The notes beneath the pieces are model-generated. The model saw only the letters and a program-made list of their open reading frames with translations, was not told the origin of the DNA and searched no databases. From NCBI GenBank assembly GCA_028554795.2, contig CM068839.1, forward strand, positions 87,875,540 through 87,939,539: 64,000 bases of DNA, in the 5' to 3' direction. Origin of the DNA: Sinohyriopsis cumingii. Lineage: Eukaryota > Mollusca > Bivalvia > Unionida > Unionidae. Position numbers and translations under genes: made by a program. Position 1 is the first letter of the stretch. Each line of letters begins with the position of its first letter. Shown here one piece after another: positions 63,696 through 64,000 of the stretch.

Positions 63696-64000
63696 CTAAT
63701 TATCATGCAGGTCAATGGTCTTGGTGAGTTCAATGAACATCATGTAGAGTGGTTGACCTTGCTCTGTGTTCTTCTCTTGGAGTTTTCGTATGGAAAAGAT
63801 CATGTCTGTCGTCGACCTGCCTGCTTTAAAGCCGCACTGGGATTCCAGGTGCACACGGTCCGCCAGCAACTGCAGCCTGTTGAGTATAATGCGAGAATAC
63901 ACTTTGCCAACGATGCTCAGAAGCGAGATCCCTCTGTAATTATTACAGTTACTGAGGTCGCCATTGTTTTTGTAAACGGTATCTCGCGCATATCTTGGAG
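63696..64000 (-). mobile_element. LINE RT remnant, A2 type, cut by window end
   Basis: Only the motif-A end of the fragment is in the window (FIELTKTID to SNCNN-region DNA). Private SIRKLQEK for SIRQLQEK from the change at 63785. Confidence 0.88.

Larger units (their letters stand above)
1..64000. repeat. Higher-order satellite array, ~3.79-kb A+B repeat unit
   Basis: The same ordered segments recur head to tail from end to end. Successive A-type LINE fragments start at 650, 4444, 8239, 10639, 14434, 18220, 22009, 25799, 29589, 33379, 37172, 40965, 44755, 48543, 52332, 56120, 59909 and 63696. The spacing is 3786-3795 bp except for one 2400-bp step (8239 to 10639), where a B monomer is missing. 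B-type fragments lie between them. Copies differ by scattered single bases and small indels. No non-repeat sequence enters the window, so both array ends lie outside it. Copy number in the real chromosome could differ if the assembly collapsed or expanded units. Confidence 0.97.
62898..64000. repeat. Monomer A2, right-truncated by window
   Basis: The flank, minisatellite and start of the LINE fragment are present. It has several private changes within a short span (1-bp deletion near 63350; 63388; 63435; 63785). Confidence 0.94.

Overview
The whole 64 kb window is one head-to-tail tandem repeat array from a eukaryotic, almost certainly animal, genome. I see no intact gene, RNA gene, CRISPR array or bacterial feature. 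The sequence is AT-rich. Its only protein homology is to non-LTR (LINE-type) retrotransposon reverse transcriptase of a kind common in aquatic invertebrates and fish. The species cannot be named from the sequence.

The array is a higher-order repeat (HOR) built from two monomers in the same orientation. Phased at the recurring 'cttaatgcaaaataatgg', monomer A is about 2.40 kb and monomer B about 1.39 kb, and together they give a period of about 3.79 kb. Each monomer holds, in order: (i) a ~407-bp left flank; (ii) a 339-bp degenerate minisatellite of about seven ~48-50-bp subunits; (iii) a short spacer; and (iv) a minus-strand fragment of a LINE ORF2 (the linker upstream of RT plus the RT fingers, cut just after motif A). 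A also carries a ~580-bp AT-rich spacer. B is A with about 1.02 kb removed between 'ccatctg' and 'cttaatgc', so B lacks most of the LINE linker and the AT-rich spacer.

Layout: A1(partial)-B-A1-B-A2-A1'-B-(A2-B)x12-A2(partial), giving 18 A and 16 B monomers. A1 and A2 differ by reciprocal ~20-bp indels. A1' (9839-12243) joins a B-type left flank to a full-length A1-type body and looks like the undeleted ancestor of B. The left ~13.6 kb is heterogeneous. From about 13.6 kb onward the array is homogenised A2-B, with further levels of duplication. The clearest is a 7,577-bp two-HOR unit at 43957-51533, repeated at 51534-59110 and started a third time at 59111 before switching variant.

All LINE copies are dead. 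They carry shared frameshifts and a shared stop codon, have no YxDD box, and in A copies the motif-A aspartate is replaced by glutamate. The similarity of their open frames comes from recent array homogenisation, not from selection on a protein. The interest of the window lies in how this satellite arose and evolves: capture of a LINE fragment beside a minisatellite, internal deletion, dimerisation, and repeated unequal exchange and gene conversion.
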